DNA of 23,867 nucleotides, from positions 1-23,867 of the IMG/VR virus record IMGVR_UViG_3300009103_000154, one strand, 5' to 3'. Position 1 is the first letter of the stretch, and every line of letters begins with the position of its first letter. Under the pieces are notes generated by a model. It did not search any database. It saw only the letters and a list, made by a program, of their open reading frames with translations, and was not told the DNA's origin. The DNA is from a virus. Below are positions 13,695 to 21,734 of this stretch, one piece after another. Both the position numbers and the translations under genes were made by a program.

Positions 13695-14855
13695 ATGGGC
13701 TCTGCACTCCAAGTCTTTAATGACTTTATGACAACGACGGACTCCGCGATCCTCACGGATTCGAGCTCCATCGTTAACGAGGCGGTAAAGCACAATTACC
13801 TCCTCCGCCGCTTTATGCGCGGCAAAGGCCCCCAGGAGATTCTCCAGGGCGGCAAATCCATCAAGGACACGATCCTCTTCGACGAGGAATCGACGTTCCA
13901 GTATTACCAGCCGAACGAGACGTTCACCTGGCAGAACCCGCAAGTTCTGACTGAGTGGGAAATTGCATGGCGGTTCTGTGTGGACCATGCTTCCTGGACG
14001 GATCAGGAGCTTTCATTGAACACCGGCGGCGGTATGAGCAAGAACGCTCGTCACCGCGCCTACAAGGATCTCAAGCGCTCTAAGATGCAGCGCCTCTGGA
14101 CCTCTATCCTTAACGGGATGGAGGACGCCTTGTTCGCGGTGCCGAACGGTGCTGAGATGGAAGTGAACAGCGGCACAAGGCCGTATTCCATCCCGTCGTT
14201 CATCACGGAAGCCTCTGACGGCCTCCCGGCCGGCACAGGCGCAACGTCTTGGAGTGGGTCTACGACCATCCAGAACATCAGCCCGACGACCTACGCCAAG
14301 TGGGACAACCAGAGGTCAACTTACGCAGCTGCGGCTAACATCTTCGACGCCTTCGACGAGATGTACCTCAAGACCAAGTTTGACGCTCCCCCGACTCGTA
14401 AAGAGTATTTCGAGAGCGACAGCCTGTACCGCCAGTTCATCGCGTGCTCACGCGACGGTATTAACAAGTATCAGGTGCAGCTCCGCGAAACCGGCGACCG
14501 CTTCATCACTCAGTCCCGTCAGGACCCGGCTTTCCTTAAGCCGACTTATGGCGGCATCGAGCTCGAGTACGTCGCGGCCCTTGATACGGCAGCTGTGAAC
14601 CTTTCTGGTGACGCTGCTGTTGCCGATGGCGACGCCTACGCGACCGAAGGTGCCGCTACCTGCGACGGAGCTCGCTACTGGTGGATCAACGCCAACTACC
14701 TGACGCCTGTGTTCCACAATCAGCGTTATCTGACCACTCACCCGGTCCAGACGCACCCGAACCAGCCGTTCACTCACGTTATGCCGGTCGATTGCTGGTA
14801 CAACCTCGTTTGCCGAAGCCGTCAGCGCCAAGGCGTCGTTTCACCTGCTACCTGA
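13695..14855 (+). CDS. Major capsid protein
   Basis: This 386-residue protein follows the scaffold-like gene and precedes a decoration-like gene, the standard head order. It starts at ATG 13695, 8 bases after an AGGA that overlaps the scaffold stop. The N-terminus (MTTTDSAILTDSSSIVNEAV, about 12-31) is a short amphipathic arm; next come FDEESTFQYYQPNETFTWQN and LTEWEIAWRF, a strand-loop pattern like the extended loop of HK97-fold capsids. A long helix (NARHRAYKDLKRSKMQRLW) resembles the spine helix, and the C-terminal part has FHNQRYLTTHPVQ. I cannot confirm the fold without comparison, but size, order and its own ribosome site support the call. No prohead protease accompanies it. Confidence 0.85.
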   Translation: MGSALQVFNDFMTTTDSAILTDSSSIVNEAVKHNYLLRRFMRGKGPQEILQGGKSIKDTILFDEESTFQYYQPNETFTWQNPQVLTEWEIAWRFCVDHASWTDQELSLNTGGGMSKNARHRAYKDLKRSKMQRLWTSILNGMEDALFAVPNGAEMEVNSGTRPYSIPSFITEASDGLPAGTGATSWSGSTTIQNISPTTYAKWDNQRSTYAAAANIFDAFDEMYLKTKFDAPPTRKEYFESDSLYRQFIACSRDGINKYQVQLRETGDRFITQSRQDPAFLKPTYGGIELEYVAALDTAAVNLSGDAAVADGDAYATEGAATCDGARYWWINANYLTPVFHNQRYLTTHPVQTHPNQPFTHVMPVDCWYNLVCRSRQRQGVVSPAT

Positions 14856-14880
14856 TCCTAAGACCAAGGACTAAAATCAC

Positions 14881-15351
14881 ATGGCAACTACATCTATTGC
14901 TGGACCCGGCGCTGGTTTCAAATACGCCAACACGGATTTCCAGATGATCTGCACCCCTGGGTGCTCTAAGGGCGACATCATGGCCATCGACGTCAGCCTT
15001 CTTAACACCCGCAACGGCGTTGAGATGGAGGTCTGGGACACTATGGTTGTTCCGGCCGCTGCTGGCGATACTGGCGAGTCTGTCGACACCTTGATTGCGG
15101 GCGTTGCGCTTGAGGACGTCGATGCTGGCGCCAAGGGCACGTTCCGCTTCCGGGGCATTGTTGATGTGCGCGGCGGAGCAACCGTCGCCATCGGCCAGGC
15201 CTTTGGCTGTGGCGAAGACAAGCACTCTGTTGCTGGTGCTGACACTCTCAAAACCATTGGTTTTGCGATCACAGCACACACAGACACAGCTGCGCCCTTG
15301 TATCGCAGCGTGTTTAACGGCATCGAAGGCTTCGAAGGCAAGTTCGGCTGA
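14881..15351 (+). CDS. Capsid decoration-like protein
   Basis: The 156-residue product starts at ATG 14881, with AAGGA ten bases upstream. It is small, rich in Gly, Ala, Val and Thr, and dominated by short strands: GDIMAIDVSLL, GVEMEVWDTMVVP, TLIAGVALEDV, GTFRFRGIVDV and IGFAITAHTD. The phrases IAGVALEDVDAG and GGATVAIGQAFGCGEDKHSVA match the style of DUF2190-type capsid cement proteins, which sit on the outside of the capsid as trimers and strengthen it. Location immediately after the capsid gene supports this. The family assignment is by recalled similarity. The gene is followed by a 211-base gene-free stretch, so it is probably the last gene of the head block. Confidence 0.75.
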   Translation: MATTSIAGPGAGFKYANTDFQMICTPGCSKGDIMAIDVSLLNTRNGVEMEVWDTMVVPAAAGDTGESVDTLIAGVALEDVDAGAKGTFRFRGIVDVRGGATVAIGQAFGCGEDKHSVAGADTLKTIGFAITAHTDTAAPLYRSVFNGIEGFEGKFG

Positions 15352-15365
15352 TCCCAACTACTCTA

Positions 15366-15435
15366 CGAGAGGGGTCAGGCGGTCGTTGACCAACCCGCGC
15401 CACCTGCACCATCTATCGGGTCCTGGCCCCTCTCG
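15366..15435 (+). ncRNA. Predicted three-way-junction RNA element
   Basis: The outer stem pairs 15366-15379 with 15422-15435 over 14 base pairs, all Watson-Crick except one G-U (T15375 with G15426). Inside it, GGTC 15381-15384 pairs with GACC 15388-15391 over a GTT loop, and ACCCG 15393-15397 pairs with CGGGT 15417-15421. The two inner stems almost abut each other and the outer stem, leaving only 15380 and 15392 unpaired at the junction. It matches no ribozyme or riboswitch consensus I know. Confidence 0.5.
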
Positions 15436-15444
15436 CTTCTTCCA

Positions 15445-15485
15445 CGTTGGCGTTTCAGCCGCCTGGCTCTTCTAAAACGCCAACG
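15445..15485 (+). ncRNA. Predicted long hairpin with perfect 11-base-pair stem
   Basis: CGTTGGCGTTT at 15445-15455 is the exact reverse complement of AAACGCCAACG at 15475-15485. Inside the 19-base loop, AGCC 15457-15460 can pair with GGCT 15465-15468. The hairpin could act as a terminator on either strand or an RNase site; downstream sequence is C-rich, not T-rich, so a classical terminator is doubtful. Confidence 0.55.
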
Positions 15486-15486
15486 A

Positions 15487-15542
15487 GCCCCCCGCTTGGC
15501 TACCGGTGCCCTCCTCCTGGTACGCGGAGTATGGGGGGCACC
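15487..15542 (+). ncRNA. Predicted hairpin with an alternative pairing, upstream of the first adaptor gene
   Basis: The stem pairs 15505-15514 with 15533-15542 over 10 base pairs, including one G-U, with an inner TCC/GGA stem (15515-15517 with 15526-15528). The 3' arm GGGGGGC at 15533-15539 can alternatively pair with GCCCCCC at 15487-15493, so two exclusive folds are possible. The element ends 20 bases before ATG 15563. Confidence 0.45.
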
Positions 15543-15562
15543 TACACTGACTGGACCTCGAT

Positions 15563-16288
15563 ATGATTAACTTCGGAAAAGCCTCAGCTCACATTCGGCA
15601 CACTTTAGGCGGAGAGCTCTCTCCTGACCTCGACCTAGCCAGCATTATGAACGATGCCGGCAACTTTATGACGGCGGTATACCCCTGGAAGTGGCTCGAG
15701 GCTACGAGCTCCGCCATCACCTTGGCGGACGGGGCTCTCACAGACCTGGACTCGTCAGCCCCGAACTTTGTCGAGCTCATTGGGTATAGCCCGCGAGGCA
15801 CGGATAGCCGTATCACATCGGGCGCCGTGGCCTTCCTTGTGAGCCCCCAGGAGCTCCAGGACCTCAGGCAGTCAACCCACACAATCCCGGCGACAACAAA
15901 CTACTTTGCCGTGGTGTACGACTCGGCGGGTGGCTCCGGCCTTATTAGGCCGCAGCTCGACGCTGAGGTTGGCGCCACAGCTATCTCAGACTTGCGACTT
16001 CGCTACCGCAAGGGGTGGGCTGCTGTGTCCGACGACACGAGCACGTTTACCATGCCTAACTGGATGGAGCCTGTGTACATGCAGTGCCTCCGGGCCTTTG
16101 CCCGCGGTTATGAAGAGGAAGACGTCGCCTCTTTGAGTCAGCGCCTCCAGGACATTCGTAACGGCCCGCTCGTTGCCGCAGCTGTCGAGCGCGACCCGCG
16201 CATGACGACGTACAAGCGATTCAGAACTGGCCCCCAGCAAGAGTGGGGCGTACCCGGCACGCACAACGCAGGCACTCCGAGAGCGTAG
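15563..16288 (+). CDS. Head-tail adaptor/neck-like protein, copy 1
   Basis: The 241-residue product starts at ATG 15563 with no strong Shine-Dalgarno. It opens GKASAHIRHTLGGELSPDLD and has MNDAGNFMTAVYPWKWLE near 30-47, a C-terminal strand/helix region LRLRYRKGWAAV, MPNWMEPVYMQCLRAFARGYE, and RDPRMTTYKRFRTG near 211-224. The next gene repeats the same landmarks, so the two are paralogs. Their location after capsid and decoration genes and before the large tail protein fits the ring proteins that connect portal to tail (the role filled by T7 gp11-like tail tubular proteins). The assignment rests on order, size and the helix-strand pattern rather than a diagnostic motif. The C-terminal 20 residues are likely flexible. 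Confidence 0.7.
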   Translation: MINFGKASAHIRHTLGGELSPDLDLASIMNDAGNFMTAVYPWKWLEATSSAITLADGALTDLDSSAPNFVELIGYSPRGTDSRITSGAVAFLVSPQELQDLRQSTHTIPATTNYFAVVYDSAGGSGLIRPQLDAEVGATAISDLRLRYRKGWAAVSDDTSTFTMPNWMEPVYMQCLRAFARGYEEEDVASLSQRLQDIRNGPLVAAAVERDPRMTTYKRFRTGPQQEWGVPGTHNAGTPRA

Positions 16289-16299
16289 GGGCATAGGCC

Positions 16300-17355
16300 A
16301 TGTCTAGCGGCTCCGTTCCTTCTGGGTTCTCAAACTCGTTGGCTCATCAGCAGTCGGCGATGACGACGCATCGGGCAAAGCTCGCTCTCCGCCAGGCGGT
16401 CGGAGGCGAGCTCCCGCCCCACCTGGATATAGACGAGTTTTCGCTCATCAACGAGGCTGGTCATTTCATGACCACCATGCACCAGTGGAGCTGGCTCGAG
16501 GGCGGAGAAGTTCGGTTAGACCTCCGGGCTAACATCACTGTCACGGGTGTCACCACTAGCGTTACCACTGCTAATACGCTAAACGTCGTGTGTGGCGCCA
16601 GTCAGTTTACGGACTACACCTTCCTTGAGGGCGACCACCTGGAGATCACGGGGGGCGGCAACCTGAACAAGGGCTTCTACCGCATCTCTAAAATCGTAGA
16701 TGACACTACTATCGCGCTAGAGGACAGCCCGCTCACGGACACATCCGCGGCCGGAACGTCTCTTACCGGCACGCTTCACGCTTCGGCCTGTGCCCTTCCC
16801 CTGGACTTTCGGGAGATCACAGGGCTCTACGCCGAAAGGGACACTAACAACCATGTGGAGCTGACCACGCTGCAAGACCTGATAGAGAAGCGATCTATAA
16901 ACGCTACCTCTCCTGGGACGTACTACGCGGCAATCAGTCACTCCATGGACATTGGCAACGAAGAGGGGGAGGCTGGACCGCGGGCTCGGCTGGAGCTGTG
17001 GCCTACACCGTCAGCTAGTAGGGTGGGAGGCCTGGCCATGTTTTATCGGGCGGGCTGGCAGACCTCAACGTGGGACAACAACCTGCTTAGGATGCCAGGG
17101 TACTGCGAGACCCTGTATCTAGAGATACTGGGGGCCTACGGTCGCTCTAGGGCCCTGCACACTGATCTAAGCGCTGATCTGGCTCGCGTAATGGCTGGAC
17201 CCATCTTTATCACAGCCATGGAAAGAGACACGACGACGCAACCGGACTATGGCCGCCTGCGTAACGGCGCAGCGGACAGCTTTGCGATTGGCGGAGGCCG
17301 GCACTGGATCAACGAGAACCAGGGAGCCCCAACCCCGCCTAAGCACCTTCGTTAA
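16300..17355 (+). CDS. Head-tail adaptor/neck-like protein, copy 2 with an inserted domain
   Basis: This 351-residue protein shares with copy 1 a GGEL-P-x-LD motif, an N-EAGHFMTTMHQWSWLE segment, an I-G-Y/L-x-R-D turn, a strand ending FYRAGW, an M-P-x-W/Y helix, and RD-x(6)-Y-R-x-R-G near the end. Between the W-WLE segment and the I-TGLYAERD segment it carries about 80 extra residues (about 78-155), including ASQFTDYTFLEGDHLEITGG and GFYRISKIVDDTTIALEDSP. The insert looks like a small beta barrel or sandwich. An 11-base gap separates it from copy 1, and its TAA overlaps the next ATG. It is probably a neck ring or upper tail component; which of the two copies contacts the portal cannot be told. 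Confidence 0.72.
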   Translation: MSSGSVPSGFSNSLAHQQSAMTTHRAKLALRQAVGGELPPHLDIDEFSLINEAGHFMTTMHQWSWLEGGEVRLDLRANITVTGVTTSVTTANTLNVVCGASQFTDYTFLEGDHLEITGGGNLNKGFYRISKIVDDTTIALEDSPLTDTSAAGTSLTGTLHASACALPLDFREITGLYAERDTNNHVELTTLQDLIEKRSINATSPGTYYAAISHSMDIGNEEGEAGPRARLELWPTPSASRVGGLAMFYRAGWQTSTWDNNLLRMPGYCETLYLEILGAYGRSRALHTDLSADLARVMAGPIFITAMERDTTTQPDYGRLRNGAADSFAIGGGRHWINENQGAPTPPKHLR

Positions 17356-20300
17356 TGGCTGATCGCGTTGACATCCCGTTCCCGTCTGGAGGTCTTAGCG
17401 ATGCGCTGCCGTTTGGAGATCAGCAACCGGGCACAACGAGAGAGGCCAAGAACGTCAGGGCTGTAGACGCCGAGACCGGCCGCAACAGGGGCGGCCAACG
17501 CCCCGGCCTGTCAATGTTCTCAACGGACGCCGTAAACGCCGGCGACAAGGTCCAGGCGATTACGTCCCTCTCTGTCCATAACCCCCGCACCACATACTCA
17601 CAGCGCCTAGTTACGGGCGGGACAAACCCGTTTGTAGTTAACGAGGGCGAGTGGAAGGCTACGACCAGAGACAAGGGGAATGTCAAGGCCATCGCCACCG
17701 ACCGGCAATCTAACGTCTACGCATTAGACGACAGCGGCGTGCTGTACAAATACTCCAGCGACGGCGAGCTCATTGAAGAGCACCCCGTTGCATCGTGGAC
17801 GCACCTTAACCTGGCGCCCTCTCTCGAGGTCGACGCGGTAGGTGGCGTCTATGTGGGTGGCGGCACAATCCCCGAGGGGGAGGCCGGCGACATTATCCGG
17901 CTCCACTACGAGCAGAAGACAGAGGAGTCTGGGTACTTCACCGAGACGTACCGTATCAGCCTTAACGCAACCCCGGTGGACTTCAAGGTCCAGGGCGACA
18001 GGCTCTATGTGCTCATGTCCCGCAAAGAGGACTCAACCTCAAACAAGAGTGCGGTGCGGTGCTATGCGTTCATATTTAGCGGGGCCCCGGCGCTCTTATG
18101 GGAAAAGCCTGTCCCGCACCCGAGCAATAACCTGGCGGTCAACTCCCGCGGACAGGTGTTTGTTACGGCTCAACCCAACTCCCTGCGAGGCGCCGGCGAC
18201 AACGGGAACTTTAAGACAGTCTCTGTTAGCTGGGTCCCCAATCACCTGGCTAACGCGCACAAGCGCATACACTACTGGTTTGACGCTACGCGAGTCCTGG
18301 AGCCAAGCGGCGAGCTCCATCACCTCGACCACCCCATCCTTGTCGGCCGCGACCGGCGGCTTGACGACACCACGAGCTCAGAGACGGATCCCGCTTCGGG
18401 CTATTACAACTCATACGCCGGCCCGTTTACGCCGGGCGAGAACCAGTTTGGAACAGCTGGCCGGCACTTAACGGCCAGCCTGTCGGCCTTCCCCACGGGA
18501 ACCATTGTCAGCCCGGAGAAGTACCCGCCAAGCCCTCGCTTTCAGGCTAACCAGTTTGGTCAGTCAGCTGCCGGCAACGCCAACGAGATGGGCGTCGGCG
18601 TCTTGTTTGAAAGGACCCAGTGGGCAATCACGGGAGCCCATTCAGATGACATACCAAACACCATGGCGCTTCCATTTAAGCACTCACTCTGGCGCACGGG
18701 CACAAACGACCCCTCACACTCTGGAACTCCAGACGCAACCACAAGCGCAACGATAGCGAACAACGGAGCCCTGTTACCCGGCTGGGACGGGGCCAGTTGG
18801 ACCCTGTGTATGGTCGTCAAGTTTGAGCGCGACCCCCATGTAGGGGCGCTCTTTTACCACAACGTCGGTGGCGTTAAGATCGCCATTTGGGCCAATGCCA
18901 AGGGAGCTCCAGACCTGTCTAGCAACTTGCTTGACGCGACCGACAGCGACTTTGTCCAGGAGGGCGGCCTGCGTATCCACGTTGACACTGGAGAGCTGCA
19001 CGCTAACGCCGGAACGGGCTCCGACTACTCTGGTAGCGCGGGCGGCTCTACTACGTCAACGCACTTTAGCTACGACAACAACGTAGACTGCGCCATAATC
19101 ACCATCCACTTTGGGAATCCTGACGGTGGGCTGACCGGGAGTGCCAACGCCGGAGGTGTTAACCAAGTCCGCGTTAACGGCAAGGCGTGTTACGAGTTTA
19201 AGGCTGACGCCAACACTAACGGCTCCAGCGCCAGCTCCGACAACTACTCGATGTTCGGGACCACGATTAAAAACAACATCGGGTGGTATGAGAGCTCAAA
19301 CAACGCCCACGAAAACCCGGACAAGCCGCCGTATTCGTTTGTGGGGGCGCTAGGCGAGGTCCTGGTTGTGTTGCCGAATACGACAAGCTCGCTGTTCGAC
19401 ACGCCAACGACTTGCCCCTGTGGAACGGACTTAACGGTTAACCCGACCCTTGGCACGCACGGCGTTGGCACCGTAGACCAGGTCGACAATACGAGTGGTG
19501 TCGCGGCCTCTACGGCAACTGAGGTGGAGCACCTAGAGGGTTACCTGGCCCACAAGTACGGGGTGTCCCATATCCTTCCGCATGGATACAGCGGCGCCGT
19601 AAGCGGGTACTACAAGAACCACCCTTTTGGGGATGCTACCGGCGGGCAGTATTTCCCCGGCCGCGGAACGGCCAGCACCTCCTCGCTGGTTACTAACCCG
19701 GCCACCAACTCACTGGCTAGCACCGGGGCGATCACCGCTAAGTACGACGGGAACACCGGAGCCTTTGTGTGGGCCGCGGCCACCTCTGGCATGGGCTATG
19801 GCATCGCGGTTGACCAGACTGGCGACGTATACACGGTGGGGACAGATCCAGCTGGGGAAGCCAACGGGGACCTCATCACGGCCATTGTCGCCCGTAAGAT
19901 TATCGACAACGGCTCGACCTATAGCGTAGACACCAGCGACGGCGCCTGGGCTATGCAGGCCTACGAGGCCAACGAAGCTCCAGGGGGAGGCGACATCGTC
20001 GTCGACGGGGACAACTACAACGACCAGGTCACAGCCAATAAGTACACGCGGCTCCTAATAGACAGCCATGGGGACCTGTATTGGTGTAAGGCCTTGGCGG
20101 CCTCCTCTAAGGCCGCGCAGGTAGTCAAGATCATAGGCACTACATACACCCCGACCTCCGGCGGCAGCCCCGTAACGGCAAAGACCATTGCGTGGTATTT
20201 CAGCGTTCACCACTCCCAGGACTGCTTTAGCGTGGCACTGCCCAGCACCCAGCCTGGATATGGGTTCACGGACGTAATCGGCCCTGAAAGGATGTTCTTA

Positions 20301-21734
20301 GGCACTAGCAGCACCGTTAGCGAGGCTAACAACGTGCGCTCGGTAAGGCTCGTAAACGCGACTATCAACAACTCGGGCGACGAGTATAGCCCGCGCTCTA
20401 CGACCCATCTCGCGGTTGCAGGCGGGAGCATTAGGACATTCACGCGGGACGGCTCTACTAACCAGGTGTATGTCGACGCAGCCCTTGATGCAGCCGGTAA
20501 TGCCGACGCGCAGCTGAGCTCCACCAGCGACTACGTCCAGGCCGTCCCCCTGTTTGGAAAGGTCTACTTCTCTGACGGGCTTAACTACCGCGTGTACCAC
20601 CCGCCGTTGACCGGCCAAACCGGAGTCAAGCAGCACGGGGAGGTTAAGGAGTGGAAGGCGGCCGTAGGCGAGATGCCGGTCAGGCCTAAGATCATGGTGG
20701 GCTGGCACGGCCGTATTGTGATGGCCCGAACAGCTGACGACGCCTTTGACTGGCAGATGAGCAAGATCGGGGACCCGTTTAACTGGGACTACTACCCCAC
20801 GCAGATCACGCCCACGCAGGCCGTGACCGGGGCGAGCTCGAGGTTCGGCAAGTCGCCCGACATTATTAACGCTCTTATCCCGTACTCGGACGACCTCCTG
20901 ATTGTGGGGGGGGATGCAACCATTATGAGGATGACCGGCGACCCGATGGCCGGTGGGCAGCTGGACCTAGTGTCGGACACAACGGGCATGGCCTACGGGC
21001 GCTCATGGTGCCGAGGGCCTGACGGCTCTGTGTTTTTCTTTGGGTCTCGTGGGGGCGTGTTTGCCCTTAGCCCAGCAGGGGCCATGGCGCGTATCTCAGG
21101 GGCCATCGACCGTAGGCTTATCGACGTCGACACGGCGGCTAACAAGGTAGAGCTGGTCTGGGACCATATCGAGAACGGGCTTCACGTCTTCCTGTTCTAC
21201 TACGGATCTACCGTGGCCACCCGGACACATTACTTCTGGGATTCGTTAAACGCAGCTTGGTACGAGGACACATTTACTGGTAGCTCCGTTCAGCCAACCG
21301 CTGTGGCCACCCTGGACGGGGACACCGGCAACGACCGCGTCATGGTTGTAGGCGGCCCCACGGGCCTCCTGTACTTCTGGGACCGGGACGCAAAATCGGA
21401 CAACGGCACCGCTATTGAAAGCGAGGTCCTGCTGGGGCCCCTTGCCCCTAACGACGCCACTAGCACGGTGCGCTGGACAAGGCTCGAGGCCCTTATGGCG
21501 GATAGCCAGGGCGGCGTCCGGTACGAGCTCATGGCCAACGACAACCCTGACACTATCGGGGACATTGTCGCCGCCGGCGAGCTCTCTGGCGGCCCAAACC
21601 CCATTAAGCCTGTAAGGGCAAAGGGCCGTGCCGTATGGCTGCGGCTGCGTAACCGCCAGGCGGGCGAGCGTTGGGCTATGGAAAGTATTGCCTTAACTGC
21701 GAGTACGGCGGGTCGGCGGAGGATCAGGTCTTGA
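17355..21734 (+). CDS. Large tail protein: beta-propeller with lectin-like insertion
   Basis: This 1459-residue protein begins at ATG 17355 (TAATG overlap). The N-terminus carries NVRAVDAETGRNRGGQRPGL at 33-52, a motif I associate with large phage tail proteins. Residues about 100-300 and 770-870 contain propeller-type repeats (NVYALDDSGVLYKYSSDG; GIAVDQTGDVYTVG). Between them, about 305-740 has IHYWFDATR at the start and LEGYLAHKYGV at 727-737, which bracket concanavalin A-like/laminin G-like lectin domains in environmental proteins. Residues about 1060-1300 (VPLFGKVYFSDG, KIMVGWHGRIVMAR, DPFNWDYYP, LLIVGGDATIMRMTG, SVFFFGSRGGVFAL) resemble podovirus tail-tube/hub proteins of the T7 gp12 kind. 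It probably forms the tail nozzle or hub, with the lectin domain exposed for sugar binding. The function is inferred from architecture. Confidence 0.75.
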   Translation: MADRVDIPFPSGGLSDALPFGDQQPGTTREAKNVRAVDAETGRNRGGQRPGLSMFSTDAVNAGDKVQAITSLSVHNPRTTYSQRLVTGGTNPFVVNEGEWKATTRDKGNVKAIATDRQSNVYALDDSGVLYKYSSDGELIEEHPVASWTHLNLAPSLEVDAVGGVYVGGGTIPEGEAGDIIRLHYEQKTEESGYFTETYRISLNATPVDFKVQGDRLYVLMSRKEDSTSNKSAVRCYAFIFSGAPALLWEKPVPHPSNNLAVNSRGQVFVTAQPNSLRGAGDNGNFKTVSVSWVPNHLANAHKRIHYWFDATRVLEPSGELHHLDHPILVGRDRRLDDTTSSETDPASGYYNSYAGPFTPGENQFGTAGRHLTASLSAFPTGTIVSPEKYPPSPRFQANQFGQSAAGNANEMGVGVLFERTQWAITGAHSDDIPNTMALPFKHSLWRTGTNDPSHSGTPDATTSATIANNGALLPGWDGASWTLCMVVKFERDPHVGALFYHNVGGVKIAIWANAKGAPDLSSNLLDATDSDFVQEGGLRIHVDTGELHANAGTGSDYSGSAGGSTTSTHFSYDNNVDCAIITIHFGNPDGGLTGSANAGGVNQVRVNGKACYEFKADANTNGSSASSDNYSMFGTTIKNNIGWYESSNNAHENPDKPPYSFVGALGEVLVVLPNTTSSLFDTPTTCPCGTDLTVNPTLGTHGVGTVDQVDNTSGVAASTATEVEHLEGYLAHKYGVSHILPHGYSGAVSGYYKNHPFGDATGGQYFPGRGTASTSSLVTNPATNSLASTGAITAKYDGNTGAFVWAAATSGMGYGIAVDQTGDVYTVGTDPAGEANGDLITAIVARKIIDNGSTYSVDTSDGAWAMQAYEANEAPGGGDIVVDGDNYNDQVTANKYTRLLIDSHGDLYWCKALAASSKAAQVVKIIGTTYTPTSGGSPVTAKTIAWYFSVHHSQDCFSVALPSTQPGYGFTDVIGPERMFLGTSSTVSEANNVRSVRLVNATINNSGDEYSPRSTTHLAVAGGSIRTFTRDGSTNQVYVDAALDAAGNADAQLSSTSDYVQAVPLFGKVYFSDGLNYRVYHPPLTGQTGVKQHGEVKEWKAAVGEMPVRPKIMVGWHGRIVMARTADDAFDWQMSKIGDPFNWDYYPTQITPTQAVTGASSRFGKSPDIINALIPYSDDLLIVGGDATIMRMTGDPMAGGQLDLVSDTTGMAYGRSWCRGPDGSVFFFGSRGGVFALSPAGAMARISGAIDRRLIDVDTAANKVELVWDHIENGLHVFLFYYGSTVATRTHYFWDSLNAAWYEDTFTGSSVQPTAVATLDGDTGNDRVMVVGGPTGLLYFWDRDAKSDNGTAIESEVLLGPLAPNDATSTVRWTRLEALMADSQGGVRYELMANDNPDTIGDIVAAGELSGGPNPIKPVRAKGRAVWLRLRNRQAGERWAMESIALTASTAGRRRIRS
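18267..19575 (+). other. Lectin-like (concanavalin A/LamG-type) domain within the tail protein
   Basis: The domain spans about residues 305-740 of the protein. It starts with IHYWFDATR and ends with VEHLEGYLAHKYGV, the paired landmarks of a family of jelly-roll domains. Within it, FSYDNNVDCAIITIHFG, NQVRVNGKACYEF and FVGALGEVLVVLPN give the expected strands. Boundaries are approximate and the family call is from memory of the motifs. Confidence 0.6.
21718..21722 (+). promoter_or_regulatory. Shine-Dalgarno selecting a TTG start
   Basis: GGAGG lies 8 bases before TTG 21731, inside the end of the large tail gene. Its ideal spacing, together with the TTGA stop/start overlap, favours TTG 21731 over ATG 21671, which lies 64 bases inside the upstream gene. 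Confidence 0.7.

Larger units (their letters stand above)
15352..15562. other. Gene-free, highly structured stretch between head and tail genes
   Basis: The stretch has no open frame of note but carries three strong inverted repeats in a row (15366-15435, 15445-15485, 15505-15542). Such density is unusual in a genome where most neighbours overlap. It probably acts as RNA: transcript processing, attenuation between head and tail blocks, or control of the next gene. No U-run typical of an intrinsic terminator follows any stem, and no clear promoter is seen. Confidence 0.7.

Noticed and set aside
15366-15435. Hammerhead-type ribozyme in the three-way junction
   Set aside because: The invariant CUGAUGA and GAAA core sequences are not present around the junction.
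15445-15485. Classical rho-independent terminator
   Set aside because: The stem is strong but the following bases are C-rich with no T-run, so I list it as a structured element instead.
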